In this document: piece after piece, positions 55,807-63,682 of the stretch
Numbering within the stretch: position 1 is the stretch's first letter
Layout: each line of letters starts with the position of its first letter
Source of the DNA: Helicobacter bilis
Lineage (GTDB): Bacteria > Campylobacterota > Campylobacteria > Campylobacterales > Helicobacteraceae
Direction: 5' to 3'
Assembly: GCF_900198365.1 (NCBI RefSeq)
Contig: NZ_FZMS01000001.1
Location: forward strand, 1-64,000
DNA length: 64,000 bases
Translations under genes and position numbers: made by a program
Notes under the pieces: generated by a model
What the model was told of the DNA's origin: nothing
The model's input: the letters and a program-made list of their open reading frames with translations, nothing else
The model's database searches: none

Positions 55807-56844
55807 ATGTCATTATCATCATATATTTTGAACGCATTATCTTTGCGACAAAAGATAGTCGTTATTCTGCTTTTTAGTAGCGTTATGCTTGGTATTGTAA
55901 GTGTGTGTATTATGCGTAGTGAGTGGATATTCTCACTTCTTTGTGGCTGCTTATCTTATATACTACTTATGATAGTAACATTTCAGTCTATCCGCACAAA
56001 GATTACACAAAAGATACAAGAAGCCGACACAGAAGAAAAACTACTCAAATACGCAAGCAAATACGATGATGAAATGCAAGATATTACACAAAAAGTTATC
56101 TCACAAGATTCTAAGCATAACGCAGAATCTTATCCAAACGAGTGGGCTGTGGGGTTTAGGGCGCAAAATAGCAAGATTTTAGAATCTCAACCATTTGGGC
56201 GGGTGCAGGGCGTAGGGGTGCAAGATAATGAGAATTTAGAATCTACACAAAACACCCCAACCCATACAGCACAGAATTTAGAATTTAATAATTGTCATAT
56301 TAACCAAAGCGAAAGGGAAATATCTAGCAAATCTTTAAAACAGAATCTAGATTCTATTCCTTATAAGCAGAGTGCAGAGCTTAAAACACAAGATAAACAA
56401 AATCTAGATTCTAAACCTTGTCATATTGAGCGAAGCGAAATATCTAATATGAAAAATATAGAATCTAAACTAAGCAAAGATTCCATAAATAAAGATTCTT
56501 CAATCCCCCCAAATACCCAAACAACAGAAAATACAGAATCTAATCCCACCGCAAAGCAAAGCAAAAAAGAAAAAAGCAAAGAGAGATTAAAACTTCTTGA
56601 TTTATCAAAGGCGAGTTTAGGCTTTGAGCTTAGCTTTTCACTCCCTAGAATCTTTGTATTCATTGGCATGATTGTGTGTTGTGTTGTGCTAGTGTGGTTT
56701 AGGGCATTCTATCCACTTGTATATCTTTTTGGTGTATTTCTTGGCGTTGTGCTTATTATGTGCTTTTTACTTATGAAGCGATGGCATGATGATTTTATGC
56801 AAAATTCACATAAACACGACACCAAATCATGCAAAACTTGCTAG
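55807..56844 (+). CDS. Membrane protein with low-complexity repeat-bearing centre, unknown function
   Basis: The 345-residue product has two helices at the N-terminus (IVVILLFSSVMLGIVSVCIM and a second at about 45-60) and two near the C-terminus (FVFIGMIVCCVVLVWF and VYLFGVFLGVVLIMCFLLM). The centre, about residues 85-260, is Ser/Asn/Gln/Lys/Glu-rich and holds two copies of the repeat also found in ccoI (CHINQSEREIS and CHIERSEISNMKNIES). AAGGA lies 6 bases before the ATG. It follows bamA by 75 bases and may be co-transcribed. No family recognised. Confidence 0.6.
   Translation: MSLSSYILNALSLRQKIVVILLFSSVMLGIVSVCIMRSEWIFSLLCGCLSYILLMIVTFQSIRTKITQKIQEADTEEKLLKYASKYDDEMQDITQKVISQDSKHNAESYPNEWAVGFRAQNSKILESQPFGRVQGVGVQDNENLESTQNTPTHTAQNLEFNNCHINQSEREISSKSLKQNLDSIPYKQSAELKTQDKQNLDSKPCHIERSEISNMKNIESKLSKDSINKDSSIPPNTQTTENTESNPTAKQSKKEKSKERLKLLDLSKASLGFELSFSLPRIFVFIGMIVCCVVLVWFRAFYPLVYLFGVFLGVVLIMCFLLMKRWHDDFMQNSHKHDTKSCKTC
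56292..56326 (+). repeat. Degenerate copy of the dispersed repeat
   Basis: TTGTCATATTAACC then AAAGCGAAAGGGAAATATCT, in the same reading frame as the copy at 56418. Confidence 0.6.
56418..56470 (+). repeat. Well-preserved copy of the dispersed hairpin repeat
   Basis: Near-identical to 52131-52183. Arms ATATT/AATAT (56423-56443) flank the core GCGAAGC, a sequence known to form an exceptionally stable DNA mini-hairpin. Codes for CHIERSEISNMKNIES. Confidence 0.8.
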
Positions 56845-56874
56845 AATCTACAAAATCTTTTAATAGGAGCGGTT

Positions 56875-57198
56875 ATGAAACATGTAGGTTTTGTATTTTT
56901 TGTGAGTGCGTTTCTTATGGTAAAGTTAGCATTTTGTGTGCCTGCTACAATCCAAAATGCTTATGATAATATTTGCTGGACTTGTTATAGCCCAGAAGTT
57001 GCAGTGCAGAATTTTCTCTCAAAATACCGCGAACCATTGCGGAATCTATGCTTCAAAAAAGATGCTAAAGCATGTGAAATGATGGCTACTCTCTACTCGG
57101 CATTACAAAATGACATAGACGCACAAGACTATTACCAAATGGCTTGCAAACTTGGTGTAAAAGACTCTTGTGCTAAGGTGGATGTAGAAGAAGAATGA
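56875..57198 (+). CDS. Small secreted Sel1-like (Hcp-type) protein
   Basis: The 107-residue product has a signal peptide (VFFVSAFLMVKLAFC) and one Sel1-like helical unit in its C-terminal half: LCFKKDAKACEMMATLYSAL followed by AQDYYQMACKLGVKDSCAKV, with the Cys spacing that gives a disulfide-bridged helix pair, as in Helicobacter cysteine-rich Hcp proteins. An additional C-x2-C (CWTC) lies near residue 35. GGAGCGGTT precedes the ATG. It follows the membrane-protein gene by 30 bases. Confidence 0.7.
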   Translation: MKHVGFVFFVSAFLMVKLAFCVPATIQNAYDNICWTCYSPEVAVQNFLSKYREPLRNLCFKKDAKACEMMATLYSALQNDIDAQDYYQMACKLGVKDSCAKVDVEEE

Positions 57199-57201
57199 TT
57201 A

Positions 57202-57241
57202 AAATCTGGTAATTTTTGGCCAAAAACGGCTGTTCAGATTT
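57202..57241. terminator. Nested palindrome between convergent genes
   Basis: AAATCTG (57202-57208) and CAGATTT (57235-57241) enclose a perfect 14-base palindrome TTTTTGGCCAAAAA (57213-57226). It lies between the convergent Sel1-like gene and the DUF2972-like gene and could work as a bidirectional 3' end. No classical T-run. Confidence 0.35.
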
Positions 57242-57279
57242 AGATAAGGCATGATACGGCCTTGGCAATTGCTTGAGAT

Positions 57280-58938
57280 TTACTTAGTAACCACATTGTC
57301 TTGTTTGCACATTTCTTCAAATTCCATATAATATTCCCAGTTATTTACAATGTCTGGTCTATGCTTCTTAATATGCGTTAAGTTTGGGTCTAGTATGGCT
57401 TTTAGCTTTTGTCTTTCTTCCTTGTTGTGTCGTAAATATTCTAGTATATCTTTTTCTCTTACAAGGTTTTTATCTGCCCTTTTTACCTCAAAATCAATCT
57501 CGCTTATTAATTCGGTTAAATATGCAAAAACTGCTTCATGTAATTTTTTGTCAGCACAAAGCGATTCATACTTATCTTTTTTTATATAAATGCTAAAGGT
57601 GTGATTAATTCCGCTACAAACTTGTGGGCTTATGTCAATCTCATCGGTGTTTTTTGGAAAATCTATGGTGATTAAATACGCATTTTCATTTATTGTTGCA
57701 TTCCCATTGTTTGTTTCATTATGCTTTGAATATATGTTATCTATATCTTCAGCATCAACATAGAGATAAATGGGCAATATCATCAAAAGATTACCCGTAA
57801 AAACATTGGTGGTAAAAGGCTTTTTGCATTCTTTTGTTGGTTTTTTGAAACCAAACTCTTTTGAGAGTTTTTTAAAGGTTTCAAATGCTGTGTCAGTACT
57901 AATTTCTTTCGTATCTATATAGCGGACATAGGAATGCTTGATTAAAGATACTAGGGCGTTTTGAGGAAATATTCTGCCATAACCAAATAAAAAACGATTT
58001 GATATATCATTAATTGTAAAATCATCTCGATTGAGATATTTTGTTATTTCGTGATAATCGCTAGTAAGATTAATTTTTTCATGTTGTTTAAACACAAAAT
58101 TTCTATTTAGCATATGTCTTATTAATCCAATTGGATCACGCATTTGACACAAGACTGGCACATTTGCCTGAATTAGATGGAGAAATTTATGATAACCATC
58201 AGGATCTACACATCGATTAATGTCGTATTCGATTATGGTAAGGAAGTTGTAATCATACTTATTGTATTGCAACTCCTCAAAATAGATTTTATAAGATTCC
58301 ACGCCGAGCTTTTGATGAAAGTCTTCCGTAAGAATCTCAACAACACCCAAAGCTTCAAACATTCTAGTTGTTGAATTTACACCAACACCATGCGAAGCAA
58401 CCCGCACAAACTTATAATTGTTTGGCAAAGGTAAATTCAGTGCCCATGCCAAACCGCTATATGTAGTGTCGTAATTAATATGCCTTGGATTTATGAGTGG
58501 CGGATATTGGATGGAATTTATTAAAGATTGATTGTTTTGTGTAGTTTGACTATTTGTGGGGGGGGGGGGGGTGAAATTGATAAAATCATGCATGCTATCA
58601 AACTTTATATTATATTTTTGCGTGATTGTATCTATATATTCTTTCTTAAAAGTATCAGATTCTAACCACTCTATGTGTTTCTTAAGATTCTTTGCGAAAA
58701 ATATAGGATTGGCAATAATCATTTCTTTATAATTGTTAATAAATCTGTTTTTCAAAATAATAAAAGTTGGATATTGTTTAGCGCTCAATGCTATTTTTGG
58801 ATACACATATAATAAGCAGGGGACAAATAATTTGTTAAGTGCTGGCAATAACTTTGATTTTCTCAAAACATATATGCACGACCTATATATTCCCTCGCGT
58901 TTAAGTATCTTAAGGCTCCTAGAATCTTTAAAACCCAT
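57280..58938 (-). CDS. Phase-variable DUF2972-like protein with poly-proline tract
   Basis: The 552-residue product resembles the DUF2972 family of Campylobacter/Helicobacter in its central YPPLINPRHINYDTTYSGLA and WALNLPLPNNYKFVRVASHG, followed by VPVLCQMRDPIGLIRHMLNR. This is from memory of the family, not a search. The N-terminal part (about 1-130) is basic and helical. A C14 tract on the coding strand (plus-strand G14 at 58558-58571) encodes Thr and four Pro near residue 125; with 14 the frame is open. The frame is open upstream to 59019, but the ATG at 58938 follows ATAGGAAACAGT. Function unknown; such genes often lie among surface-carbohydrate loci. Confidence 0.55.
   Translation of the reverse strand: MGFKDSRSLKILKREGIYRSCIYVLRKSKLLPALNKLFVPCLLYVYPKIALSAKQYPTFIILKNRFINNYKEMIIANPIFFAKNLKKHIEWLESDTFKKEYIDTITQKYNIKFDSMHDFINFTPPPPTNSQTTQNNQSLINSIQYPPLINPRHINYDTTYSGLAWALNLPLPNNYKFVRVASHGVGVNSTTRMFEALGVVEILTEDFHQKLGVESYKIYFEELQYNKYDYNFLTIIEYDINRCVDPDGYHKFLHLIQANVPVLCQMRDPIGLIRHMLNRNFVFKQHEKINLTSDYHEITKYLNRDDFTINDISNRFLFGYGRIFPQNALVSLIKHSYVRYIDTKEISTDTAFETFKKLSKEFGFKKPTKECKKPFTTNVFTGNLLMILPIYLYVDAEDIDNIYSKHNETNNGNATINENAYLITIDFPKNTDEIDISPQVCSGINHTFSIYIKKDKYESLCADKKLHEAVFAYLTELISEIDFEVKRADKNLVREKDILEYLRHNKEERQKLKAILDPNLTHIKKHRPDIVNNWEYYMEFEEMCKQDNVVTK
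58558..58571 (-). repeat. Homopolymer tract (C14 on coding strand), contingency locus
   Basis: Fourteen G residues on the plus strand, read as C14 by the minus-strand gene. The length seen keeps the gene ON; 13 or 15 would truncate it after about 125 residues. Confidence 0.9.
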
Positions 58939-59033
58939 ACTGTTTCCTATCGTAATATTTGTGTGTGAATTATAGCCAAAACGCAAGCGATATGCAACAC
59001 AGTTCGCACATATAACCAAAAGTGTCTATATTT

Positions 59034-59051
59034 TTGGAACTCTATTTGCTT
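59034..59051 (+). promoter_or_regulatory. Sigma-54 promoter of flgE
   Basis: TTGGAAC (59034-59040) and TTGCTT (59046-59051) have exactly 10 bases between the GG and GC dinucleotides. The expected start near 59061 gives a 27-base leader before the flgE ATG. It matches the H. pylori pattern of RpoN-dependent hook genes. Confidence 0.85.
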
Positions 59052-59087
59052 CACATATCAAAATTTCAATTATTGTAAAGGATTTCT

Positions 59088-61244
59088 ATGCTACGCTCAT
59101 TATGGTCAGGTGTGAGTGGGCTTCAAGCTCACCAAGTTGCATTAGATGTAGAGAGTAATAACATTGCCAATGTGAATACGGTTGGTTTTAAATATTCTCG
59201 TGCATCTTTTGTAGATATGCTTTCTCAAGTAAAACAAATTGCTACTTCGCCCTATAAAAATGGACTTGGAGGGCAAAACGACTTTTCAGTTGGTATGGGT
59301 GTTGGTGTAAATGCGACAACAAAGGTTTTCTCGCAAGGTAATACACAAAATACAGATGTAAAGACTGATTTGGCTATTGAGGGAGATGGCTTTTTTATCA
59401 TCAGTAGAGATAGGGGTGAGACAAAAAACTATACTAGAGATGGTGAGTTTTTGTTTGATGCAAAAGGGAATCTCGTAACAAATGGTGGTTATGTAGTGCA
59501 AGGTTGGAATAGACCGCCAATCGATCAGGGTTCTGGCTCTACAATGACTGATAATGAATTTTTCAAGGTAGATAATACAGGACCACTTGAAAGCATTCAA
59601 ATTGATCCCGGTATGGTTATGCCTGCACGCCCTACAAGCAAGGTAACACTTAGAGCAAACCTTAGTGCAGGAAGACATGTAGATGATGTGGTAAATGTTT
59701 CTGCTCTAGATTCTACAACTTATACTGCCGCTGATGGCATTAGTCCAAAGTATGATTCTAAAGGGAATCTTACTCAAATGGCAGAGGATTTTGGTGCGTT
59801 ATTTAATGCTGATGGTGACTCTTTTGCGTTAAATGAAAATCAAGGCTTTTGGATGAGTTATAAGACTTCACGCCTTGTAAATAATGTAGTTACTACAAAA
59901 GAACCAAGCGTATTGTATCTTAACGGACAAAAAGTAAGCTTTACAAATGATTCTGGACTTTCTGGCACAAGCACACTTGCAGCAGCAGTGTCAGCGATTA
60001 ATGCAGTGCGCGATAAAACAGGTATTGAAGCGTATGTAGATAATGGACAATTACGACTTGAAAACCGCAATGAAATGGATGGCGATGAGAACACAAAAAA
60101 CATCATCGTTACAAAAAGTGGGACAGGTGCATTTGCAAACTTTGTAGAAGGTGATAAAGACATCACAGCATTCCGCTATCGCTATACAAAGTCAAATGAC
60201 CCAGATTCTACAACAGGGCAGTTTAAAACAACAGAAGATTTACGCGCATTAATGCAATATGATGCAAATATGATAAAAAGCCCGGGTAAAGAATATAAAG
60301 ATAGCACAGCAAGTGTAAGCGTTACGCTTAATCGCTTTGGTATGTTTGAGATTTCAAACAAAGATAATGATGATGGTGTAACAGATAACTTACAAATTAT
60401 GGCAAGTGCATATAGCTCAGGGCAAGTATCAAGCAATATATTATTGCGTGATGCAATGCGTGCGTTAAATACAGCTTCACTTATTGAGGGTGGCTCAAGC
60501 GTAGCAAGTGGTAAATTCACACATGCAAGACATGCTACAAGTGTTGATTTATTTGATACTTTAGGCACAAAGCATACTATACGATTTGAGTTTATAAAAA
60601 GTGGTGGTAAGGAATGGACATTTAGAGCTATCGTGCCAGAACCAGCACAATTTATAGGTGGTAGTGCGGATAATCCAAACATGTTTGAGGGTGGTAGAGT
60701 ATCATTTAATAATGATGGTAGCTTAGCAGGTATGAATCCGCCTATGTTGCAGTTTGATCCAAAAAATGGTGCTGAATCTCCACAAAGAATTGAGTTAAAC
60801 TTTGGTAAAAATCAAACTTTTGATGGCTTAACAAGCGTAGATAAGCGTTCAGAAACCTATAACATAGCACAAAATGGCTATAACGCTGGGGACTTAATGG
60901 ATGTGCGATTTGATGCAAATGGTGCTTTGCTTGGTGCATTTAGCAATGGTAAAACTCTAGCATTAGCACAAGTTGGTTTAGCAAACTTTGCAAATAGTGC
61001 AGGTTTACAAGCAGAAGGAAACAATATCTTCTCTGAAACAGGCAATAGCGGTGAGCCAATCATAGGTGCAGCAAACACGGGACGAAGAGGCGGCGTGAGT
61101 GGGTCTAAGCTTGAGATGAGTAATGTGGATTTAAGTAGAGCTTTAACACAATTAATTGTCGTGCAAAGAGGCTTCCAAGCAAACTCAAAAGCTATTACGA
61201 CATCAGATCAGATTCTAAACACACTCTTAAGCTTGAAGCAGTAA
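59088..61244 (+). CDS. flgE: Flagellar hook protein FlgE
   Basis: Subunit of the flagellar hook, exported by the flagellar type III system. The 718-residue product equals the length I recall for H. pylori FlgE. It begins MLRSLWSGVSGLQAHQVALD with VESNNIANVNTVGFK, and ends with the axial-protein motif VDLSRALTQLIVVQRGFQAN and ITTSDQILNTLLSLKQ. AAAGGA precedes the ATG. Large central domains (about 150-550) form the hook surface. Confidence 0.98.
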   Translation: MLRSLWSGVSGLQAHQVALDVESNNIANVNTVGFKYSRASFVDMLSQVKQIATSPYKNGLGGQNDFSVGMGVGVNATTKVFSQGNTQNTDVKTDLAIEGDGFFIISRDRGETKNYTRDGEFLFDAKGNLVTNGGYVVQGWNRPPIDQGSGSTMTDNEFFKVDNTGPLESIQIDPGMVMPARPTSKVTLRANLSAGRHVDDVVNVSALDSTTYTAADGISPKYDSKGNLTQMAEDFGALFNADGDSFALNENQGFWMSYKTSRLVNNVVTTKEPSVLYLNGQKVSFTNDSGLSGTSTLAAAVSAINAVRDKTGIEAYVDNGQLRLENRNEMDGDENTKNIIVTKSGTGAFANFVEGDKDITAFRYRYTKSNDPDSTTGQFKTTEDLRALMQYDANMIKSPGKEYKDSTASVSVTLNRFGMFEISNKDNDDGVTDNLQIMASAYSSGQVSSNILLRDAMRALNTASLIEGGSSVASGKFTHARHATSVDLFDTLGTKHTIRFEFIKSGGKEWTFRAIVPEPAQFIGGSADNPNMFEGGRVSFNNDGSLAGMNPPMLQFDPKNGAESPQRIELNFGKNQTFDGLTSVDKRSETYNIAQNGYNAGDLMDVRFDANGALLGAFSNGKTLALAQVGLANFANSAGLQAEGNNIFSETGNSGEPIIGAANTGRRGGVSGSKLEMSNVDLSRALTQLIVVQRGFQANSKAITTSDQILNTLLSLKQ

Positions 61245-61277
61245 GGAATATTTTAAGCAGTTGAAAGGAGGTAACAA

Positions 61278-61694
61278 ATGGATATTGTTTTAGCAATGCT
61301 TGCTGATAATGCGGCAAAAAAGATTAGTGAGAAAAAGTGGGATAAGTTCCCTTATAGCATGGAGCGACACGCAAAGGAAAATCAGAGTGTGCAAAACTAT
61401 GCTTTGTATCACTACATTATGAAAAATGCGATGCGTTATCCACAAGAATGGGTCATAAATGGCTATGGTGCAAAAGCATTAGCAAAGGTATGTCTAAGCG
61501 GCAAGGAAGTAGAACTTAGCAATATTGAAATTTTACAAAAAACAGATGGATTAAGCGATGAGGTGGTGCAACAAGAAGTTACGAAGACATTCAATCGTGC
61601 AAGTAATGATTTCCCAGCATTAAGAGATTCTGATAATATCTCTAAAGATGTATGTCTTGTGTTTCCACTTGAGTGGAAGTCTGTTGGCGCTTAA
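61278..61694 (+). CDS. Conserved-looking soluble protein downstream of flgE, unknown function
   Basis: The 138-residue product begins MDIVLAMLADNAAKKISEKK and contains YPQEWVINGYGAKALAKVCL and a C-terminal VCLVFPLEWKSVGA. No signal peptide or membrane helix is evident. It has a very strong ribosome site (GAAAGGAGGTAACAA) and starts 33 bases after flgE, so it is probably co-transcribed from the sigma-54 promoter. I do not recognise the family; a flagellar or chaperone-type role would be guilt by association only. Confidence 0.7.
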   Translation: MDIVLAMLADNAAKKISEKKWDKFPYSMERHAKENQSVQNYALYHYIMKNAMRYPQEWVINGYGAKALAKVCLSGKEVELSNIEILQKTDGLSDEVVQQEVTKTFNRASNDFPALRDSDNISKDVCLVFPLEWKSVGA

Positions 61695-61772
61695 GCTTTT
61701 ATTTAAGACTTTTATTGACTTTTAACTTATAACTTGTTTTATGAGTTTGGGTGTTATCATTTAACGCGATTA

Positions 61773-61786
61773 CCCCCCCCCCCCCC
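61773..61786 (+). repeat. Intergenic poly-C tract (C14)
   Basis: Fourteen C residues outside any recognisable long gene. Tracts of this kind control either promoter spacing or the frame of an adjacent gene; here no clear target is seen. Confidence 0.85.
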
Positions 61787-61799
61787 TCCAATATGTTAT

Positions 61800-61833
61800 A
61801 AACTTATCCGTGTGTATTTGCATGGATAAGTTT
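61800..61833. terminator. 10-bp perfect hairpin beside the C14 tract
   Basis: AAACTTATCC (61800-61809) pairs with GGATAAGTTT (61824-61833) around a 14-base loop. It lies directly downstream of the possible minus-strand 36-codon gene and could be its terminator, or a terminator for plus-strand read-through from flgE; both T-runs are short. Confidence 0.5.
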
Positions 61834-61839
61834 CTTCAT

Positions 61840-61950
61840 TTAGAATCTAAACCCTAAAATGTATCTTGGATAAAAAACATAGAACGCAATACATAAAACA
61901 GCATAGATTGCCACGACTTGCAATGTAAGTCTTATAATGACATTAAGCAT
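61840..61950 (-). CDS. Possible 36-residue single-helix membrane peptide
   Basis: ATG at 61950, stop at 61840. The peptide begins MLNVIIRLTLQVVAIYAVLC and ends PRYILGFRF, with one strong hydrophobic helix of about 20 residues and positive residues at both ends. A hairpin follows the stop. Against it: no good ribosome site and no recognised family. Treat as a candidate only. Confidence 0.25.
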   Translation of the reverse strand: MLNVIIRLTLQVVAIYAVLCIAFYVFYPRYILGFRF

Positions 61951-62048
61951 AGAATCAAAAACTTCATTTAATCATGTAAATATAATTTAAATACTCAGAG
62001 ATTTTTGCTCTTTTAGTGTATAATAATTTCCCTAAGATACTTTTAATC

Positions 62049-62099
62049 ATGTTACTTAAATATACAATAGTATTTTATTTGTATGTATTTAAGTAACAT
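62049..62099. repeat. Large inverted repeat
   Basis: ATGTTACTTAAATA (62049-62062) is exactly complementary to TATTTAAGTAACAT (62086-62099); after a 2-base bulge TACAA (62063-62067) pairs with TTGTA (62079-62083), loop 11 bases. Nineteen base pairs in total within 51 bases. No coding context. Confidence 0.85.
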
Positions 62100-62118
62100 A
62101 TAATTTGTTGTCATCAAG

Positions 62119-62150
62119 TTTTATAAAATCAAGATAATTTTTATAAAATC
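62119..62150. promoter_or_regulatory. Two operator-like palindromes 20 bp apart
   Basis: TTTTATAAAATC occurs at 62119-62130 and again at 62139-62150; each contains the 10-base palindrome TTTTATAAAA, and the centres are 20 bases (about two helical turns) apart. They could be binding sites for a dimeric regulator of gabTD, but AT-rich DNA makes chance occurrence possible. Confidence 0.3.
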
Positions 62151-62425
62151 TGCCTATCAAACACTTATGCAATCGCATGTCTATCATCACAAATAAGCCT
62201 TTTATTTTCTGTGTTTTGAAATTTCATTATATTTCCCAAAGTTTATTTAGCAAAACCAGATTCTATTAAGAAACTCAAAAATGTGTAAAAAAGTAATCAT
62301 TAGGCAATGAAAACACAAAACATTATATACTTTTTATATTTTTTCCTTTTTGTTGTGTTACATTTTAGCCATACATTTTGCAAGCCAAGATGAATTTTAT
62401 GATTTTGATATTAAGGATGGATTCT

Positions 62426-63682
62426 ATGAGTGATTTAATGAAACGCAGAGAGGAAGCAACACCAAAGGGCATTAGCGTATTGTGCGATTGGTTTGTAGAA
62501 AAAGCAGAAAATGCGACACTTTGGGATACAAATGGTAAAGAGTATATCGACTTTGCTGCTGGTATCGCGGTACTTAATGTTGGACATCGTCATCCACGAA
62601 TAATTGAAGCTGTAAAAAAACAGCTCGATCGTTTTACACATACAGCATATCAGGTAACACCTTATGAAAGCTATATCGCGTTAGCAGAAAAAATTAATGA
62701 GTTGGCACCAATTAGCGGCAAGAAGAAAACTTGCTTTTTTACCACAGGTGGAGAGGCGACTGAAAATGCCATTAAAGTGGCAAAAGCAAAGACAAAGCGA
62801 TATGGTATTATCGCTTTTGGCGGTAGCTTTCATGGTAGGACTGCAGCAGCAGTAGGTATGACAGGTAAAGTTGTGCCTTATAAAGCAGAACTTGGTATCG
62901 GTATGGTTGGAATCTATCATGGTCTCTATCCAAATAAGCTCCATAATATCAGTGTAGAAGATGCGCTAAAAAGCCTTGATCACATTTGCAAAAGCTCTAT
63001 ATCGCCTTATGATGTTGCAGCTATCATTTTTGAGCCAGTGCAAGGTGAAGGTGGGTTTAATCCTGCGCCCAAAGAGTTTGTTGAAGGTTTGCGTGCGTTT
63101 GCGGATAAATATGGCATTGTATTAATCGCTGATGAGGTGCAAACAGGCTTTGGTAGGACAGGTAAAATGTTTGCGATGGAATATCATAGTGTTTCACCCG
63201 ATATTATCTGTATGGCGAAAAGTCTTGGCGGTGGATTCCCTATCTCTGGTATCGTAGGTAAAGCTGAAGTTATGGATTCTGTAAGTGCTGGTGGTATGGG
63301 TGGAACTTATGCTGGTAGCCCTCTTGCAACTGCAGCTGGACTTGAAGTATTAAATATCATAAAAGAAGAAAAACTTCTTGATAGATCAAATAAACTTGGA
63401 GAGCAACTAAAGACTTTCTTACAAGGTTTAGGACATAAAGAGATCGCTGAAGTGCGTCAAGTAGGCTCTATGGTAGCAGTTGAATTCTTCAAAAACAATG
63501 AACCAAGCAGTGATATTGCTAAAAAAGTGCAAACACTTGCTATGCCTAAGGGCTTATTACTACTTACTTGTGGTAGCTATGGAAATGTTATTCGCTTCCT
63601 TTATCCGCTTACTATTCCGCAAGAGCAGTTTGACAAGGCATTAAATATCCTTAAAGAAGTTATTGCGGAGGCGGTAAAATGA
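62426..63682 (+). CDS. gabT: 4-aminobutyrate aminotransferase
   Basis: Class III PLP aminotransferase; with GabD it converts GABA to succinate. The 418-residue product has FAAGIAVLNVGHRHPRIIEA, TTGGEATENAIKVAKAKTKR, AFGGSFHGRT, FEPVQGEGGFNPAP, the PLP-binding LIADEVQTGFGRTGKMFAME and the PLP lysine in CMAKSLGGGFPISG (about residue 264). The ATG at 62426 is chosen because AAGGA ends 8 bases upstream; two earlier ATGs are less well placed. The call gabT rather than argD rests mainly on the overlapping gabD (ATGA). Confidence 0.88.
   Translation: MSDLMKRREEATPKGISVLCDWFVEKAENATLWDTNGKEYIDFAAGIAVLNVGHRHPRIIEAVKKQLDRFTHTAYQVTPYESYIALAEKINELAPISGKKKTCFFTTGGEATENAIKVAKAKTKRYGIIAFGGSFHGRTAAAVGMTGKVVPYKAELGIGMVGIYHGLYPNKLHNISVEDALKSLDHICKSSISPYDVAAIIFEPVQGEGGFNPAPKEFVEGLRAFADKYGIVLIADEVQTGFGRTGKMFAMEYHSVSPDIICMAKSLGGGFPISGIVGKAEVMDSVSAGGMGGTYAGSPLATAAGLEVLNIIKEEKLLDRSNKLGEQLKTFLQGLGHKEIAEVRQVGSMVAVEFFKNNEPSSDIAKKVQTLAMPKGLLLLTCGSYGNVIRFLYPLTIPQEQFDKALNILKEVIAEAVK

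Larger units (their letters stand above)
61695..62425. other. Long non-coding region with C14 tract, hairpins and operator-like repeats
   Basis: About 730 bases between the flgE unit and gabT. It contains a C14 tract (61773-61786), a 10-bp hairpin (61800-61833), a possible 36-codon minus-strand gene (61840-61950), a large inverted repeat (62049-62099) and two direct copies of TTTTATAAAATC (62119, 62139). The remainder, including 62160-62410, shows nothing I can support. Confidence 0.6.
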
